A stretch of 64,000 nucleotides of DNA from Nocardioides sp. CFH 31398 (GCF_022436705.1 NZ_JAKUHT010000024.1:1-64000), one strand, 5' to 3'. Positions 26,967 to 36,419 are shown, counted from the stretch's first letter. Notes: generated by a model not told the origin, from the letters alone. Made by a program: numbers and translations.

Positions 26967-27992
26967 GTGACCAGCTGGGCCGACGTCCTCGGCGCACTGG
27001 TCGCCGGCACCGACCTCGACCGCGACGCCACCTCGTGGGCGATGGGCGAGATCCTCGCCGGCGAGGCGACCCCGGCGCAGATCGCCGGTTTCGCCGTCGC
27101 GCTGCGCGCCAAGGGCGAGACGGTGGAGGAGCTCACCGGGATCGTCGAGCAGATGTACGTGCACGCCAACCCGATGGACGTGCCCGGCCGGCTGCTCGAC
27201 GTCGTCGGCACCGGCGGTGACCGGTCGGCCTCGGTGAACATCTCGACGATGTCGGCCATCGTGGCTGCGGGCGCCGGCGCCACGGTCGTCAAGCACGGCA
27301 ACCGCTCCGCCTCCTCCAAGGCGGGCAGCGCCGACGTGCTGGAGCACCTGGGGATCCGCCTCGACCTGTCACCGGCGCGCGTCGCCGCGGTGGCGGCCGA
27401 GGCCGGCATCACCTTCTGCTTCGCAGCCGCGTTCCACCCGGCGCTGCGGCACGCGGCGGTGCCACGCCGCGAGCTGGGCATCGGCACCACGTTCAACGTG
27501 CTCGGCCCGCTCGCCAACCCGGCGCGGCCCCAGGCGCAGGCCATCGGCTGCGCCGACGAGCGCATGGCGCCGCGGATGGCCGGCGTCTACGCGGCGCGCG
27601 GTGTCGACGCGTGGGTGTTCCGCGGGGACGACGGCCTGGACGAGCTGACCACGACCACGACCTCGTCGCTGTGGCGGGTCGAGGACGGCGAGGTCACCGA
27701 GCACACCGTCGACCCGGCCGAGCTCGGCATCGGGCGCGCTTCCGCGGAGGACCTGCGCGGGGGCGACGTGGCGCACAACGCCGACGTCGTGCGGAGCGTG
27801 CTGGCCGGGCAGACGGGGCACGTCCGCGACGCCGTCGTGCTGAACACCGCCGCGGCGCTCGCCGTGCACGAGCGCACCCAGGGGTCCGTGACCGAGCGCC
27901 TGGCCGCGGGGGCCGAGCGCGCCCGCGACGCCCTGGACTCCGGGGCCGCCGCGGCGACCCTGGAGCGCTGGGTCGCAGCCTCCGGCCGCTGA
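26967..27992 (+). CDS. trpD: Anthranilate phosphoribosyltransferase
   Basis: Transfers phosphoribosyl from PRPP to anthranilate in tryptophan synthesis. The 341-residue protein has the PRPP/anthranilate motifs [16 protein letters not shown] (about 73-88), [21 protein letters not shown] (about 110-130; the first Lys-His-Gly-Asn binds phosphate) and the Mg site DGLDEL (about 219-224). GTG 26967 start, weak ribosome site. No other trp gene is nearby. The trpD-ctaE neighbourhood is conserved in actinobacteria. Convergent with the FN3/Ig giant, 6 bases between stops. Confidence 0.95.
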   Translation: MTSWADVLGALVAGTDLDRDATSWAMGEILAGEATPAQIAGFAVALRAKGETVEELTGIVEQMYVHANPMDVPGRLLDVVGTGGDRSASVNISTMSAIVAAGAGATVVKHGNRSASSKAGSADVLEHLGIRLDLSPARVAAVAAEAGITFCFAAAFHPALRHAAVPRRELGIGTTFNVLGPLANPARPQAQAIGCADERMAPRMAGVYAARGVDAWVFRGDDGLDELTTTTTSSLWRVEDGEVTEHTVDPAELGIGRASAEDLRGGDVAHNADVVRSVLAGQTGHVRDAVVLNTAAALAVHERTQGSVTERLAAGAERARDALDSGAAAATLERWVAASGR

Positions 27993-27998
27993 GCTCGC

Positions 27999-30900
27999 CT
28001 ACCGGACGACGGTGAGGGTCGTCGCGGGCGACTGCGACCCCGCGACGGGCGCCCTGCCGGCGTACTTCACGACCAGCTTGTCCCTGCCCGCCGAGCGCGG
28101 CACGTACCTGAGCGTCGCCTCGCCGTCGGCGTCGAGCGTGGTTGACGCCTTCCTGGTGCCGTCGACGAGGAGGGACACGGTCCCGGACGGTGTCGCACCC
28201 GAGGCGCCGACGTCGACCGCCACCGTGACCGCGCGGCCGACCCTCACCCGGGTGGCCGACGGGGTCGCGGTCGTGGTCGAGGGCAACCTGGCCACCTTCC
28301 GGGCCGGGCTGGTGGCCGTCCCGTCGGCGTAGCCGGTCCGCCGCGCGGTGACCCGCACGGCGACGGAGCGACCGGCATCGGCGGTCGCGAGCCGGTAGGA
28401 CGACCGGGTCGCGCCGCTGATCGACTCCCCGTCGCGCAGCCACTGGTAGGAGTAGGTGAGGCCGTCGACCGACCAGGTGCCGGGCGCGGCGGTCAGGGTC
28501 TCGCCGACCTTCGCCGTCCCCGTCGTCCCGGGGGGCGTCGTGGCGACCGGTGCCGGGGCGCCGGTGACGACGACGACCTCGCTCACGACGACGGCGTCGT
28601 CGTACCCGGGACGCCTGCCGGTGACGCGCACCGTGACACGGTCGCCGACGTCGTCAGGGGTCAGCAGGTAGGTATCGGCGGTCGCTCCGCGGAGCAGACC
28701 GTCGTTGCGCAGCCACTGGTAGGTCGTCGCCACGTCGGGCATGTCCCACGAGACCGGGCCCACCTCGAGCTCGGTCCCGACCTGCCCCGGGCCGTCCACC
28801 TCGAGGGCGGACAGCAGCTGCGGTGCGACGCCGGGAGTGACCTTGACACCGACGGAGTCCACCGTGCCCGGCGCCCAGCCGGGGCGGGTGCCGGTGAAGC
28901 GGGCCCTGAGCGTCTGGTTCACGTCCGCGCCGGTCGTGCCGTACTCGCGGTCGGTGGCCCCGGGGATCGGGACGCTGCCGCGGTACCACTGCACGGTGGT
29001 CGCCACGTCCGGCATCGACCAGTCCGGCGCGGCGGCGATCAGCGAGTTGCCGACGCGCGTCGACCCGGCGACCTGGGGCGCTGGTGCGGTGGGCGCGCTC
29101 TGGACGGTGAAGGCGCGCCACCCCGACGCCCCGAGCTCGCCGCCGTCGGGGTCCAGCGCGACGACACGCCACTCGTGCCGGCCGGCCGGTATCCGGACCA
29201 GCGGGGCGTGGGAGGTCGCGGGCGTCACCACGTTCTCGGCCAGCGACGTGGCTCCCGCCGTCCTGCGCTGGAAGCGGTAGCGCGAGGCGGTCGGCTCGAC
29301 CTCCCAGGAGAAGAGGGAACCCGCCGGGGACAGCTCCTCCTGCTCCGCCGGCGAGACCTGGCGTGGGGTCGCCCCCCGGACGGTGAAGGGGACCGGATCG
29401 CTCCACTCACCCTTGCGGGCGGGGTTGTTCGCGTCGCCACGTCGGACCCGCCAGGTGTAGCCACCGCCGGCGGGGAGCGAGGCGCTCGGCGCGAGCGCGG
29501 TCTGCTTCGTGCTCCAGCCGGACGTGCTCACGACCACGCCGTTGCGCTGGACCTCGACGTCGTACGTCGCAGCGAAACCCAGCGCCTCCCACCGGAAGGG
29601 CGCCCCGCCGTCCACCACCTCGCGCGGCGCCGGGGTGAGCGGCACCGGCTTGGGGGACCGCTTGACGACGCTCCGCACCGCGCTCCACGGCAACGGGTTG
29701 CCGGAGGCGTCGATCGCCCGGACCCGCCAGTGGACGATGCCCTCCGGCAGGGTGACGCCCGGGGCGGTGAAGGTGGTCTGGTCGACCACGGCGCGCGCCA
29801 CACGGGCACTCGTGCTCGTGAACGACCGGTCCGTGGAGACCTCGATCTCGTAGCTCTGGGCGCCGAGGGTCCCGGTGACCCCGGTGACGTCCCGGGGGAG
29901 CGTGGCGTCCTGGTTCGTGTCGAGGTAGTCCCGCCAGGTGAACGTCACGTCGTCCGCGACCGGGGCGCCGTCGGCCGGAGCCTCCAGCTGCACCGGCGTC
30001 GTCAGCTTGTTGACTGCATGCTCCGCGTGCGCGGCAGGCTCGCAGGTGAGCGGGTCCCGTGTCTTGCAGGCGCGTACGGAGACGAAGTAGGCCGCTCCCG
30101 CCTGGCTGTCGGGCAGCTGCCTCGACGGCGCCCACATCGGGGTGCTCGTCTCGAGCTCGAGCTTGAGCGGAGTGGGCAGCAGACTCGTACGCTCCTTGTC
30201 GAACGTCACGTGGACGCGGTACGACGACGCGCCGGCCACCGGGTCCCACCGGAACACCGGTGTCTGGTCGAGGTCCTGGCAGCGGTCCGGCAGGCCCATG
30301 TCGCACCAGGTGTCCGGGTCGCCCGTCGCTGTCCCCACGAGGCCGGCCCGATGGTTCGTGACGTCGTCCGACGCAGCGATGGTGAATCGGCCCTCGCGTC
30401 CGACCCCGAGGAAGACGTCGTCGGCGTAGGCCTCCACCCGCCAGAAGAACGTTCCGGTCACGAGGTGCTTCTCGTCGACGAGCTCGGCGGCAGGATAGAA
30501 GTGCTCGGTGTCCTGGACGACGTAGGTGCTGTCACCCTCGGCGCGCAGCCGCAGGCGGTAGTGGGTGGCCCCCTCGACCGGCGTCCACCGCAGGGTCGGG
30601 AAGCGGTTCGTCGGCTCCAGCACCGCGTCGAGGGGGTCGGGCGCGGTGGCGGTGGCCGCGGGGGCGGCCGCCACGGTGAACTGCCGCTGCAGCTCGGGGG
30701 CCGTGCCCGTGCCCGTGCGTCCCGAGGCAGCGACGACGCGGACCTCCCACCGGTAGGTCCCCGGGTCGAGCTCCCGCGGCGGGGTGAAGGAGGTCGTCGC
30801 GACCTCCTCGCTCTGGGTGGCGCCCCCGCTCAGGGAGGTCCAGAGGACCCGGTAGTGGGCGGCCCCTCGGGCGGCGTCCCAACGCATGGTCGGGACGTCG

Positions 30901-32243
30901 ACGGTCGCGCCGTCAGCCGGGGCCGTGGGCGTCGCCCGCTCGGGCCGGTAGAGGAAGGAGCGGACCGGGGCGCTGAGGACGTCGGTCACGACGCCCTTCG
31001 GGTCGTCCACCCCCTGCACCCGCCAGTAGTAGCGCTCCGCGCCGACCGCCGGGAGGGTGCAGGCCCCTGAGGCCGGCAGGGGGTCCAGGACGAGGGTCGT
31101 CTGCTCGGTGCTGCACGACCTGGTGGTCCGGCTGTCGGCGGGGAAGTCCGACCGCGTGCTGAACTCGACGGAGTACTCGCTCGCGTGCCGGACGGGCTCC
31201 CACTGCACGAACAGCGGGTCGCCGACGACGGCCCCGTCGGCGGGGTGCACCGGGCGCGGCTGGTCGGGCCAGCTGCGCCGGAACTCCCAGGTGTCGACGT
31301 CGGACCACGGCGTCTCGATGCCGAGTGCGTCGATCGGACGGACCTGCCAGTAGTACTGGTCGTTGTTCACGGTGGTCGGGGGCGACCAGCGGGTGGCGAC
31401 GGTGCGCTGGGTGGTCGTCCCGGTGCTGAAGTTCCGGTCGGGGCTGATGCGGACGTCGTAGCGGGCGGCACCGGGGACGGGGTCCCAGTCCAGGACGACG
31501 TCGGTCACGGGCACACCGCCGGCGTCGTCGGCGGGCGCGGGGTTCTCGGGACGGGGCAGACCCGCCACCTCGTACGTGCCGTTGTCGGACCAGGGGCTCG
31601 CCACGCTGCTGCCGAGATCGGCCCGGACCCGCCAGTGGTAGGTGTTGCCGGGCAGCTGCGACCCGGGGTCGGCGACCAGCCAGGCCAGGGAGCTGGTCTC
31701 GTGGTCGTCGTACTGCGCGGGGTCGGTGAACTCCGGGTCGGTGCCGACCTGCACCTCGTACGACACGGCTCCCGGGACCGCCGTCCACCGGAGGAGGGCG
31801 GGGTTGTCAGGTTGGCGGAGCGGGTCGCCGCCGTCGGTGACGGGCAGGACGGAGGGCGCGTCGACCGTCGCCGGCCGGACCTCGCCGTTCGCCCAGTCGC
31901 TGACGATGCTGCCCTCCCTGGCCCGCACCCGCCAGAAGAGGCGGCCGGACGGCAGGGGGACGTCGGGGACGACGCGGCTGTTGACGGTCGACCTCGACCA
32001 CAGCTGCACGCTGAAGTCCGAGCGGGACGACAGCTCCACGTCGTAGCCCGTCGCCGCGGGGACGACGTCCCAGGAGAGGACCGGGCCGGCGACGTCCGCC
32101 GACAGGTTCGCGGGCGCGCCGGGGGCGGCCGACGCCGGCGCCGCGGTGAGGGCGACCGTGGCGAGTGCCGTCGTGAGCGCCGTGACCAGCGCCGTGACCA
32201 GCGCCGTGGTCAGCGCGACGAGCGCGTGTGTCCTGCTGTGCAT
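27999..32243 (-). CDS. Giant secreted protein with FN3-like and Ig-like repeats
   Basis: A 1414-residue predicted exported protein. A signal peptide with an unusual A-L-[TV]-T repeat core ends near ASA. About ten FN3-like modules follow, each with an L.W..V.GA..Y.V opening and a W.VR closing strand (to about residue 1110). Three Ig-like modules then carry QW[LY]RxxxxIxGAT and GYxxxxxxS, and last comes a Big3-like domain (SGTVSLLVDGTRKASTTLDA). No LPXTG anchor, transmembrane tail or catalytic domain is seen. ATG 32243 gives the signal peptide; ATG 32291 is an upstream alternative. Adhesive or surface-layer roles are likely, but no partner is identifiable. Confidence 0.8.
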   Translation of the reverse strand: MHSRTHALVALTTALVTALVTALTTALATVALTAAPASAAPGAPANLSADVAGPVLSWDVVPAATGYDVELSSRSDFSVQLWSRSTVNSRVVPDVPLPSGRLFWRVRAREGSIVSDWANGEVRPATVDAPSVLPVTDGGDPLRQPDNPALLRWTAVPGAVSYEVQVGTDPEFTDPAQYDDHETSSLAWLVADPGSQLPGNTYHWRVRADLGSSVASPWSDNGTYEVAGLPRPENPAPADDAGGVPVTDVVLDWDPVPGAARYDVRISPDRNFSTGTTTQRTVATRWSPPTTVNNDQYYWQVRPIDALGIETPWSDVDTWEFRRSWPDQPRPVHPADGAVVGDPLFVQWEPVRHASEYSVEFSTRSDFPADSRTTRSCSTEQTTLVLDPLPASGACTLPAVGAERYYWRVQGVDDPKGVVTDVLSAPVRSFLYRPERATPTAPADGATVDVPTMRWDAARGAAHYRVLWTSLSGGATQSEEVATTSFTPPRELDPGTYRWEVRVVAASGRTGTGTAPELQRQFTVAAAPAATATAPDPLDAVLEPTNRFPTLRWTPVEGATHYRLRLRAEGDSTYVVQDTEHFYPAAELVDEKHLVTGTFFWRVEAYADDVFLGVGREGRFTIAASDDVTNHRAGLVGTATGDPDTWCDMGLPDRCQDLDQTPVFRWDPVAGASSYRVHVTFDKERTSLLPTPLKLELETSTPMWAPSRQLPDSQAGAAYFVSVRACKTRDPLTCEPAAHAEHAVNKLTTPVQLEAPADGAPVADDVTFTWRDYLDTNQDATLPRDVTGVTGTLGAQSYEIEVSTDRSFTSTSARVARAVVDQTTFTAPGVTLPEGIVHWRVRAIDASGNPLPWSAVRSVVKRSPKPVPLTPAPREVVDGGAPFRWEALGFAATYDVEVQRNGVVVSTSGWSTKQTALAPSASLPAGGGYTWRVRRGDANNPARKGEWSDPVPFTVRGATPRQVSPAEQEELSPAGSLFSWEVEPTASRYRFQRRTAGATSLAENVVTPATSHAPLVRIPAGRHEWRVVALDPDGGELGASGWRAFTVQSAPTAPAPQVAGSTRVGNSLIAAAPDWSMPDVATTVQWYRGSVPIPGATDREYGTTGADVNQTLRARFTGTRPGWAPGTVDSVGVKVTPGVAPQLLSALEVDGPGQVGTELEVGPVSWDMPDVATTYQWLRNDGLLRGATADTYLLTPDDVGDRVTVRVTGRRPGYDDAVVVSEVVVVTGAPAPVATTPPGTTGTAKVGETLTAAPGTWSVDGLTYSYQWLRDGESISGATRSSYRLATADAGRSVAVRVTARRTGYADGTATSPARKVARLPSTTTATPSATRVRVGRAVTVAVDVGASGATPSGTVSLLVDGTRKASTTLDADGEATLRYVPRSAGRDKLVVKYAGRAPVAGSQSPATTLTVVR
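32167..32214 (-). repeat. Four tandem 12-bp units inside the signal-peptide coding region
   Basis: Four adjoining units (32167, 32179, 32191, 32203) share gccgtg/c..agc; units two and three are identical (gccgtgaccagc). In the coding sense each encodes the four-residue step A-L-[TV]-T of the hydrophobic core of the FN3/Ig protein's signal peptide. Adding or losing a unit keeps frame and changes helix length by four residues. Confidence 0.85.
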
Positions 32244-32334
32244 GCCGAGGCCCCTCGTGTCGACCCCGGGGCAGTCACCGGGGCGCGGCAACCGTAGGAA
32301 AAGCGTGGCCGGCCCACAGGAGAACCAGCGGAAA

Positions 32335-32370
32335 TGACCCGATCGGGTGGGAGCGCCCGCCGATCGGTCA
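32335..32370 (-). terminator. Hairpin terminator at the end of the Lrp-type gene
   Basis: CCGATCGGTCA (32360-32370) pairs with TGACCCGATCGG (32335-32346) with one bulged C, giving an 11-bp stem. It overlaps the stop codon of the small Lrp-domain gene and is followed on the minus strand by TTTCC. Confidence 0.6.
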
Positions 32371-32646
32371 GTCGAGCCCGAGCGAGAACGCCGTCTCGAG
32401 GTCGTGGCGCGAGTGGGTGCGGAACGCGATGTGGGTCTCGGTGGAGCGGACGCCCTCGACCTTGTTCAGGCGGTCGGCGACCACGTCGGCGACCTCCTCG
32501 TGGGTGCGGACCCGCACCAGGGCGATCAGGTCGATCTGGCCCGTGACCGAGTAGACCTCGCTCACGCCGTCGAGGGCCGCGATGCCCTCGGCCACCTCGG
32601 GGATCCGGGCGACGTCGGCGCTGACGAAGACGATGGCGGTGATCAT
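32368..32646 (-). CDS. Stand-alone Lrp/AsnC ligand-binding (RAM) domain protein
   Basis: A 92-residue RAM domain without the DNA-binding half of Lrp/AsnC regulators. It reads MITAIVFVSADVARIPEVAE, GVSEVYSVTGQIDLIALVRV and a C-terminal THIAFRTHSRHDLETAFSLGLD, matching a widespread actinobacterial family. ATG 32646 is preferred to the GTG at 32655; GGTGA lies five bases upstream. Such proteins bind amino acids and oligomerise; a regulatory role without DNA contact is inferred. It sits 22 bases after the DnaQ-UvrC fusion start-to-end direction, possibly cotranscribed. Confidence 0.88.
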   Translation of the reverse strand: MITAIVFVSADVARIPEVAEGIAALDGVSEVYSVTGQIDLIALVRVRTHEEVADVVADRLNKVEGVRSTETHIAFRTHSRHDLETAFSLGLD

Positions 32647-32668
32647 GGGGGTCACCGTAGCGGCGACC

Positions 32669-34462
32669 TCAGGTCCGCTCCGGTCCGCGGACGGGCCGCA
32701 CGTCGCGCCGTTGGTCGAAGGGGACGAGGTCCAGCCGGGAGCGCGACGCGGCGTCGTAGAGCGCCAGGTGGCGGCCGGCGCCGGCCAGCGGGCACGTCCA
32801 CTCTCCCTCGACGGCGACCAGCCGGACCCCCGGTGACTCCAGCCAGCGCAGCACCTTCTCGCTCTCCTCGGCGGTGGCCGCGGGGATCGGGCCGGGCCCG
32901 CCCCTGACGGTCTCCGCCGAGGCGCGCAGGGTGGCGACCCAGGCGTGGGCGTCGTGGCCGGCGGGGATCACCCCCGCGGCGGCGAGCCGGCCGTGACGCA
33001 CGACGTGCACGGCCCAGCGGCCGTCGTCCTCCTTGCGGGCCGCGACGATCTCCGGGCAGGCGCTGAGCGCCCCGAGCCGCTGGGTCCGGGCGGCGGCGCG
33101 GACGAAGGCCGCGAGCCGGTCCCGCGCGGTGCCGGCGTCCTCGTAGCGCTCCTCCTCGGCCAGGGCGGCCATGCGGGCGTTGACGGTCTCCACGACCTCC
33201 TCCGGGCGGTGCAGCAGTGCGTCCCGCAGGCGGGCGACCACGGCGCCGTACGTCTCGGCGTCGACGGAGCCGTCGCAGGGCGACAGGCACCGGCCCATCT
33301 CCGCGAGGGCGCAGGCCGACCCGGACGGCGTACGGGGGAGCCGGCCGCCGCACTGGCGCACCGGGAAGGTCTCGTGCAGCGCGGCGAGGCACCGCTCGAC
33401 GACCTTCTTCGACGAGAACGGACCGAGGTAGTCGGCGTCGTCGTCGAGGACCTGGCGCACCGTCGAGAGCCGCGGCCACGGCTCGCGGGTCAGCTTGAGG
33501 AAGTGCACCTTCTCGGGGAACCGGGAGCGTCGGTTGTAGCGCGGCTTGTGCTCGGCGATGAGGCGCAGCTCGCGGACCTGGGCCTCGAGAGGGGTGGCGC
33601 AGGCGATCCCCCGCACACCGGTCGCGACCCCGACCATCTCGCCCATCCGCGACCGGGTCTCCGAGGCGGTGAAGTAGGACCGCACCCGGGTGCGCAGGTC
33701 GCGGGAGGTCCCGACGTACAGCACCCGGTCGGAGGCGTCGTGGAAGAGGTAGACGCCCGGGGCGTGGGGGAGACCCTCCGCGAGGTGTCGCTTGCGGCGC
33801 TGCGCCGGGCTGACCCGGGAGCTGAACGTCCGCAGCTCGTCCAGCGTGTGCACGCCCTGGGCGCCGAGACGCGCCAGCATCCCGTGGAGGACGTCGACGG
33901 TCGCCCGCGCGTCGGACAGGGCGCGGTGGTTCGGCGTCGTCCCCGCCCGGAACACGCGTGCGAGCGTCGCCAGCTTGCAGTTCGGCGCCTCGTCGCGCGT
34001 GACCAGCCGTCGCGCGATCAGTGCGGTGTCGAGGACCTCGAACCGCGGCCACGCCCGGTGCTGCTGCTCCGCGAAGTGCTTGAGGAAACCGATGTCGAAG
34101 GGGGCGTTGTGGGCGACGAGGACGCTGCCGCGGGCGAAGTCGAGGAAGGCGGGCAGGGCCGACTCGATCCGCGGCGCCCCGACGACCATCGAGTCGGTGA
34201 TGCCCGTGAGGACCGCGATGAACGAGGGGATCGCGGTGCCGGGGTCGACGAGGGTCTGGAACTCGCCGAGCACCTCCCCGCCGCGCACCTTGACGGCGCC
34301 GATCTCCGTGATCATCGCCCCGCCGGCGGCCGACCCGCCCGTGGTCTCCAGGTCGACCACGCAGAACGTCTCGTCGCGCAGCGCTCGGCCGAGCTCGTCG
34401 AAGCTGCGCTGCTCCTCCCACCGCGACCCGGTGGTGGTCCGCTCCTGCGTCCTCGTGTCCAT
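32669..34462 (-). CDS. DEDDh exonuclease / UvrC GIY-YIG nuclease fusion
   Basis: A 597-residue two-part nuclease. Residues about 30-195 are a DnaQ-like 3'-5' exonuclease: VVDLETTG, VAHNAPFDIGFL and the HRALSDARAT motif supply the DEDDh acids and His. Residues about 225-330 are a UvrC-type GIY-YIG domain (GVYLFHDASDRVLYVGTSRDLRTRVRSYF), then a UvrC-like Cys-containing segment (CGGRLPRTPSGSACALAEMGRCLSPC) and a UVR-like helix. Known in mycobacteria as Rv2191 (from memory), next to trpD there too. A role in DNA repair is likely but unproven. Confidence 0.9.
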   Translation of the reverse strand: MDTRTQERTTTGSRWEEQRSFDELGRALRDETFCVVDLETTGGSAAGGAMITEIGAVKVRGGEVLGEFQTLVDPGTAIPSFIAVLTGITDSMVVGAPRIESALPAFLDFARGSVLVAHNAPFDIGFLKHFAEQQHRAWPRFEVLDTALIARRLVTRDEAPNCKLATLARVFRAGTTPNHRALSDARATVDVLHGMLARLGAQGVHTLDELRTFSSRVSPAQRRKRHLAEGLPHAPGVYLFHDASDRVLYVGTSRDLRTRVRSYFTASETRSRMGEMVGVATGVRGIACATPLEAQVRELRLIAEHKPRYNRRSRFPEKVHFLKLTREPWPRLSTVRQVLDDDADYLGPFSSKKVVERCLAALHETFPVRQCGGRLPRTPSGSACALAEMGRCLSPCDGSVDAETYGAVVARLRDALLHRPEEVVETVNARMAALAEEERYEDAGTARDRLAAFVRAAARTQRLGALSACPEIVAARKEDDGRWAVHVVRHGRLAAAGVIPAGHDAHAWVATLRASAETVRGGPGPIPAATAEESEKVLRWLESPGVRLVAVEGEWTCPLAGAGRHLALYDAASRSRLDLVPFDQRRDVRPVRGPERT

Positions 34463-34533
34463 CGCCGCGGACGCTAGGGCGGACCGCCGACAACGTCAGG
34501 GCGGCGCGCCCGGGACCGCCCTACCCTGGAGCC

Positions 34534-35802
34534 ATGTCCGAGGTGCCGGCCACGACGGGCGCGGTCCGCGAGCGGCTGGCCGCGCTGGTCGCCGACGTGC
34601 TGCCCTCGGCCGACCCGGTGCCGCAGCGCCTGCGCCGCATCGCGGCGTTCGCCCCGGCCCGCCGCGCCCGCCTGGGCGGTGAGGCGATCGTGTCGGTGCT
34701 GGAGAGCGACGACGAGTTCCGCGCCCGTGCCGCCGACCTGGTGGGGGAGCGCGCCCACGAGGAGCGGGACCCCGCGGAGGCCGCGGCGCTGGCGTGGCTG
34801 CGGCGCGAGCCCGGGTGGGAGCAGATCTGGGAGGCCACCACCGACCGGCTGGCCGCCCGGGCCGAGGAGGCGACCGCGGCGCGCGAGGAGCAGGAGTCGG
34901 CGCGCGAGGCCGACCGCGCCGACCGGGCCGAGGAGGCGTTGCGGGCGCTGCGGGCGGAGCGCCGCCGGCAGCTCGACGAGCTGCGCGGCGAGGTCAGCAC
35001 CCTGCGGCACCGCCTGGGGGAGACCCGCAGGCGCGAGCGCGACGCGCGCCAGGCGGCCGACGGCGCGACCGCTGCGCTCTCGGCCGCCCAGGACGACGTC
35101 CGCCGCGCGGCCGAGGAGGGCGAGACCGAGCGGCGTCGGCTGCGTGCACGCGTCGAGGAGCTCGAGGCCGCCAACGCCGCGCTCCGGCGTACCTCGCGCG
35201 AGGAGCGCGGCGAGATCGGGCTGCGCGCCCGGGTGCTGCTCGACACCGTCGTCGAGGCGGCCGCCGGGCTCCGCCGGGAGCTGGCGCTGCCCGTCGCGGA
35301 CGCCGCACCCGGCGACCGCGTCGAGCGGCGGGTCGCCGAGGCGGCCGCGGAGGTGGGCGCCACGGCCGGGCCGGGCGCGGCCGGGCGTGACGGGGCGTCA
35401 CGTCTCGAGCAGTACCTGGCCGCGCCCCGACCCCGCCTGCTGGTCGACGGCTACAACGTCAGCAAGTCGGCGTGGCCCGAGGCGTCGCTGGAGGCGCAGC
35501 GAGCCCGGCTCCTGCGCTCCCTCGCCCCGCTGGCGGCCCGGACCGGGGCCGAGACCACGGTGGTCTTCGACGCCGCGTCCTCCGCCGCCCGACCGACCGC
35601 GGTGCAGGCGCCGCGGGGCGTGAAGGTGCTCTTCAGCCCGCCCGGGGTGATCGCCGACGACGTCATCGCCGAGCTGGTCGAGACCGAGCCGACAGGGCGC
35701 ATGGTCGTGGTCGTCTCCAGCGACCAGGAGGTCGCGCGGCACGCGGCCCGCCACGGGGCCCGCGCCGTCGCCTCCCAGGTCCTGCTCTCACTGCTCGGAT
35801 GA
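34534..35802 (+). CDS. NYN/YacP-like PIN-fold ribonuclease with coiled coil
   Basis: A 422-residue protein. Residues about 120-235 form a long charged coiled coil rich in Glu/Arg/Ala. The C-terminal NYN domain starts at PRLLVDGYNVSKSAWPE (about residue 307) with further acids in TTVVFDAAS, GVIADDVIAEL and VVVSSDQEV, the metal-binding set of PIN-like nucleases. Divergent from the DnaQ-UvrC gene with 71 bases between. Ribosome- or RNA-processing roles are inferred from the family. Confidence 0.85.
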   Translation: MSEVPATTGAVRERLAALVADVLPSADPVPQRLRRIAAFAPARRARLGGEAIVSVLESDDEFRARAADLVGERAHEERDPAEAAALAWLRREPGWEQIWEATTDRLAARAEEATAAREEQESAREADRADRAEEALRALRAERRRQLDELRGEVSTLRHRLGETRRRERDARQAADGATAALSAAQDDVRRAAEEGETERRRLRARVEELEAANAALRRTSREERGEIGLRARVLLDTVVEAAAGLRRELALPVADAAPGDRVERRVAEAAAEVGATAGPGAAGRDGASRLEQYLAAPRPRLLVDGYNVSKSAWPEASLEAQRARLLRSLAPLAARTGAETTVVFDAASSAARPTAVQAPRGVKVLFSPPGVIADDVIAELVETEPTGRMVVVVSSDQEVARHAARHGARAVASQVLLSLLG

Positions 35803-35892
35803 GGCGGGGCCTGTCTGCCCGACAGCCTGTGGGCCGGTGCTCCGACACGCCGTCCGGCGCCGTTGTCGGTGGGGGGTGGCACGGTCCGGGAC

Positions 35893-36099
35893 ATGACGAC
35901 ACGGATCGACTGCGACTCCTGCCTGGTGCGCGGTCTGCACTGCCACGACTGCGTGGTGACCGCCCTGCTGGGCCCGCCCCCGGAGCTCGAGCTGGACGAC
36001 GACCAGACCCGCGCGCTCGCCGTCCTCGCGGACGGAGGGCTGGTGCCACCGCTGCGCCTGGTGCGGCCGGTGTCGGGGCCCGAGATCGAGTCCGCCTGA
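35893..36099 (+). CDS. Small CxxC-CxxC zinc-knuckle-like protein
   Basis: A 68-residue protein with CDSCLVRGLHCHDC (residues 7-20), that is CxxC-x6-CxxC plus an extra His, a probable zinc or redox site. The rest is acidic then hydrophobic (LDDDQTRALAVLADGGLVPPLRLV). ATG 35893 opens the motif-bearing part; longer starts upstream are possible. It lies between the NYN gene and the c-di-AMP riboswitch. I recall similar mini-proteins beside NlpC/P60 genes in other actinobacteria, but no function. Confidence 0.65.
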   Translation: MTTRIDCDSCLVRGLHCHDCVVTALLGPPPELELDDDQTRALAVLADGGLVPPLRLVRPVSGPEIESA

Positions 36100-36246
36100 G
36101 CGGTGCGAGGCGCCGCCTGGCACCGGGTCGGGCGTCGGTTCCCAGGATGTCCACAGGGAGTCACCCGAGGTTTGCCGGGTGGTGGTCGCCCGGTTAGCCT
36201 TCTTCGCGGTGCTCGCCCCGCGGGTCAGACCGGATCCGCACGGGCA

Positions 36247-36402
36247 CCACGTCGAGTCCCGAGCCGTGACGCACACGGGGAGGGAACCGGGGAACCACCT
36301 CCACTGGGGTGAATCCGCGACGAGACCGGCGCCCCCGCGCCGAGGAGCCGCGGTAGGGCGGTCGTGCCCGAACCCGTCAGCTCACCCGGTAGGCGAACGA
36401 CC
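36247..36402 (+). ncRNA. Cyclic-di-AMP riboswitch (ydaO/yuaA class)
   Basis: The 320-base gap before the NlpC/P60 gene carries the hallmark segments of this class in order: GGGAACCGGGGAACC (about 36282-36296), GGGGTGAATCC (36306-36316), GTAGGGCG (about 36353-36360) and CCCGAACCCGTCAGCTCACC (36367-36386) followed by CGGTAGGCG. The outer GTCG (36251-36254) and CGAC (36398-36401) can close P1. Its end is 18 bases before the start codon. In actinobacteria these elements shut off cell-wall hydrolase genes when c-di-AMP is high; ends are approximate. Confidence 0.88.
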
Positions 36403-36419
36403 AAGGAGATCCACCCCCC

